Assembly (NCBI GenBank): GCA_963556065.3
Contig: CAUVYH020000005.1
Coordinates: 248,001-312,000 of the forward strand
DNA: 64,000 bases
Direction of reading: 5' to 3'
Origin: JBAXTE01 sp963556065
Lineage (GTDB): Bacteria; Bacteroidota; Bacteroidia; Bacteroidales; WCHB1-69
Position numbers and translations under genes: made by a program. Every line of letters starts with the position of its first letter. The first letter of the stretch is position 1. The notes under the pieces were generated by a model, which saw only the letters and a list, made by a program, of their open reading frames with translations, made no database searches and was not told where the DNA came from. Shown piece after piece: positions 62,574 to 64,000 of the stretch.

Positions 62574-63331
62574 TTAATTATTTCCTTCTGGCAACATGTT
62601 TGAAATCATTTCCTTGCCTGCTTTTAATAATTTTTGATTTGTCGGGTTAGCCAACCATGTCATAGTTTTTGTAATGAATGATTTAAACCATCCACTCTTT
62701 TTCAATGAATAAATAGTTGTCTTTAATATTTCTATTTCTTCATGCAGCTTTTGCAATTGTTCTGTAATCTCACTTTTATCTTTATTCTCTGAAGATAATT
62801 GTTCTGCAAGTTGTTTTTCAAGTGTCTCAAGTCTATTTTTTATCTCGTTTCCTTCGTTTACAGAAAAAATTCATCAGGCATGTCTTTTACCTTTTCTTTT
62901 ATTTTTTCAATCTCGTTTTTTTGAGCATTAAAAACTCTATTCTCTGGTGTAATTGTTAAGTCTTCCCATAAATGGTCCAGCCATAAATCAAGTGCCTTTT
63001 TAATACCATTGACACCCTCATTTTTAAAATCTTCGGTATAAGATAATTGTCCTGGACACATTTTACCTTCTATCTGATACTCTGAATATTTAACATCTTC
63101 AGTTGTAGATTGTCCTATTATATTGGTCGTTTTTCTTTCTTTTGTAAGTGTCGTTTTTTCTGAAGGCACTTTTATCTCAATATAATATTGAATATCATAT
63201 TCGTAGATAATCTTTACAAGCGTTGAACGGTACGCTGTATCTTCGATTTCAATCTGAAAATCATTGTAGTTGAAATACTTGTTGCTGTCAAGTTGCGTGT
63301 TTATTAACTGTCTAATTTTTGCTCTTATCAT
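62574..63331 (-). CDS. Hypothetical protein with C-terminal coiled coil (split by one-base loss)
   Basis: The first part (63331-62858) encodes 157 residues with MIRAKIRQLINTQLDSNKYF and several beta strands, ending PDEFFL. Adding one T at the T6 run near 62868-62873 would join it to a second frame (KNRLETLEKQLAEQL... EILKTTIYSLKKSGWFKSF) that ends at 62574, giving 252 residues. The second part is a heptad-rich coiled coil followed by LANPTNQKLLKAGKEMI. No family is recognised. They may also be two genes, since the second has an ATG at 62756. The gene is accessory in character and beside an attC-like element. Confidence 0.6.
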
Positions 63332-63368
63332 AGTTCTAATCTGAGGGTTTCTTTTTCTTTAAATGGGT

Positions 63369-63472
63369 GCTAACGTTTTCGGGCTTTGCATTCGGGCGTG
63401 TTTGGGAGCACAGAACCGTCAATAGGCGCAGCACTTGAATAGAAGCACGAAGCTCCACGTTTACACGTTAGC
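63369..63472. repeat. attC-like element or small inverted repeat unit
   Basis: GCTAACGT (63369-63376) and ACGTTAGC (63465-63472) are perfect 8-bp inverted ends of a 104-base unit. An inner imperfect palindrome is present (CGTG..GGAGC with GCTCCACG). This is the general form of integron attC sites. It sits between two unrelated minus-strand genes. Confidence 0.45.
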
Positions 63473-63495
63473 CCCCTGACGAAAAGCTGGTACCG

Positions 63496-64000
63496 CTACT
63501 CCTTGAAAAATCTGTCAGGCCATTGTTTTTTATTATCTTCGATCGCTTGTTCGATTTTTTCAAATTCTTCTTTTGAGTAATCATTTCTATTTAAAGTTGA
63601 GTTTCCGTTTGGAATTTCCATATTTACATGTGGAGCACTTAATAATTTGTCATTAACTATAAATGCGAGACTTTTACCGATTGCTTTTCCGGTGGCTTCA
63701 CGCCAAGCATCTGTTCCTCTTGTTCCAAATTTCATTGTTAAATAGGCATTTCCAAGATTGTTTGTTTCTACTGCAAGTGTTGTGATATCTTCGGCTGTTA
63801 AAATGGGAAAAGGATTAACTTTATAAAACTCATCTGTTTTGTCTAGTTGTCGTACAAATCCGCTGTCGGTATCGGATACGTAATACCAGCCTGTCATGAG
63901 CATAGCGCTTTCGATGTTTTTTTTAAAACAGTCTTCTAAACTTATATATGTTTTTTCTTGTTTGCCCTGATTGCTACAAACGGTTATTAAGATCACAGTT
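63496..64000 (-). CDS. Lipoprotein with SecD P1-head-like domain (5' end cut by window)
   Basis: The frame runs off the right edge, with TVILITVCSNQG at its visible start, so it is probably a lipoprotein with Cys shortly after the edge. The C-terminal part (ILTAEDITTLAVETNNLGNAYLTMKF...IGKSLAFIVNDKLLSAPHVNMEIPNG) resembles the periplasmic P1 head domain of SecD. The rest of SecD (membrane helices) is absent before the stop at 63496. It seems to be a free-standing version of that domain. Function is unknown. Confidence 0.65.
   Translation of the reverse strand, partial: TVILITVCSNQGKQEKTYISLEDCFKKNIESAMLMTGWYYVSDTDSGFVRQLDKTDEFYKVNPFPILTAEDITTLAVETNNLGNAYLTMKFGTRGTDAWREATGKAIGKSLAFIVNDKLLSAPHVNMEIPNGNSTLNRNDYSKEEFEKIEQAIEDNKKQWPDRFFKE

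Noticed and set aside
1..64000. CRISPR array, prophage or rRNA genes
   Set aside because: No regularly spaced direct repeats, no phage structural genes and no rRNA sequence were seen.

Overview
The window comes from a low-GC member of the Bacteroidota. The sequence shows a type IX secretion (T9SS) component (PorQ), several proteins with T9SS C-terminal sorting domains of type A and type B, S46 and S9 dipeptidyl peptidases, a PcrB-type prenylglyceryl phosphate synthase, and promoters of the Bacteroidota TAnnTTTG form. I cannot assign a genus. Most of the window is ordinary chromosome. Both edges (about 1-1.9 kb and 58.9-64 kb) look accessory: small hypothetical genes, gene remnants and structured repeats.

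Layout. 0.5-1.3 kb: GNAT/YoaP-type acetyltransferase. 1.9-5.5 kb: minus-strand cluster of a monohaem cytochrome lipoprotein, a DUF5777 barrel, a DUF2271 protein with a T9SS tail, and a small secreted protein. The cytochrome gene is cut inside its signal peptide by an IS630-family element whose ends and TA duplication can be read exactly. 5.7-6.7 kb: membrane protein and deoxynucleoside kinase. 6.8-10.8 kb: minus-strand operon of thioredoxin, a second DUF2271-T9SS protein, ApbE flavin transferase, DUF4266 lipoprotein and DUF3570 barrel. Both DUF2271 proteins carry an ApbE-type flavinylation motif, so the two clusters together look like an extracytoplasmic flavin/haem redox system delivered partly by T9SS. 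10.9-12.1 kb: tRNA-Leu(CAA) and prs. 12.2-35.3 kb: DPP7-like S46 peptidase, acyltransferase, Wzi-like barrel, porQ, pth, ClC channel, S41-like protein, T9SS type B substrate, two M16 proteins around an ECF sigma factor and an unusual membrane protein with a T9SS tail, a second ECF sigma factor, DPP4 and pcrB.

35.5-43.7 kb, plus strand: rbfA, methyltransferase, LolC/E-type permease, a frameshifted oxyR, ElyC/SanA-like protein, two glycosyltransferases and sppA. 44-46 kb: ferritin-like protein and ahcY. 46.3-55.5 kb: a potassium locus on the minus strand. A sigma-54 response regulator lies upstream, followed by a small ORF, kdpF, kdpA, kdpB, kdpC, a short kdpD and a PAS/HAMP histidine kinase. 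56-58.8 kb: kup potassium transporter and a phosphopantetheinyl transferase. 59.8-61.2 kb: arsM and sigZ. 61.6-64 kb: hypothetical lipoproteins with possible group II intron remnants and an attC-like element.

A striking whole-window feature is a set of eleven single-base insertions. They lie in the IS transposase (1), oxyR (3), the histidine kinase (2), kdpD (3), kdpA (1) and the sigma-54 regulator (1). Removing one base at each site restores a full-length, family-typical protein. A twelfth event, a one-base loss at 62.87 kb, would join two hypothetical ORFs. Most sites are short homopolymers. They cluster in the kdp locus and oxyR, while about 9-38 kb has none, so either local sequencing error or recent decay of stress and potassium regulation could explain them.
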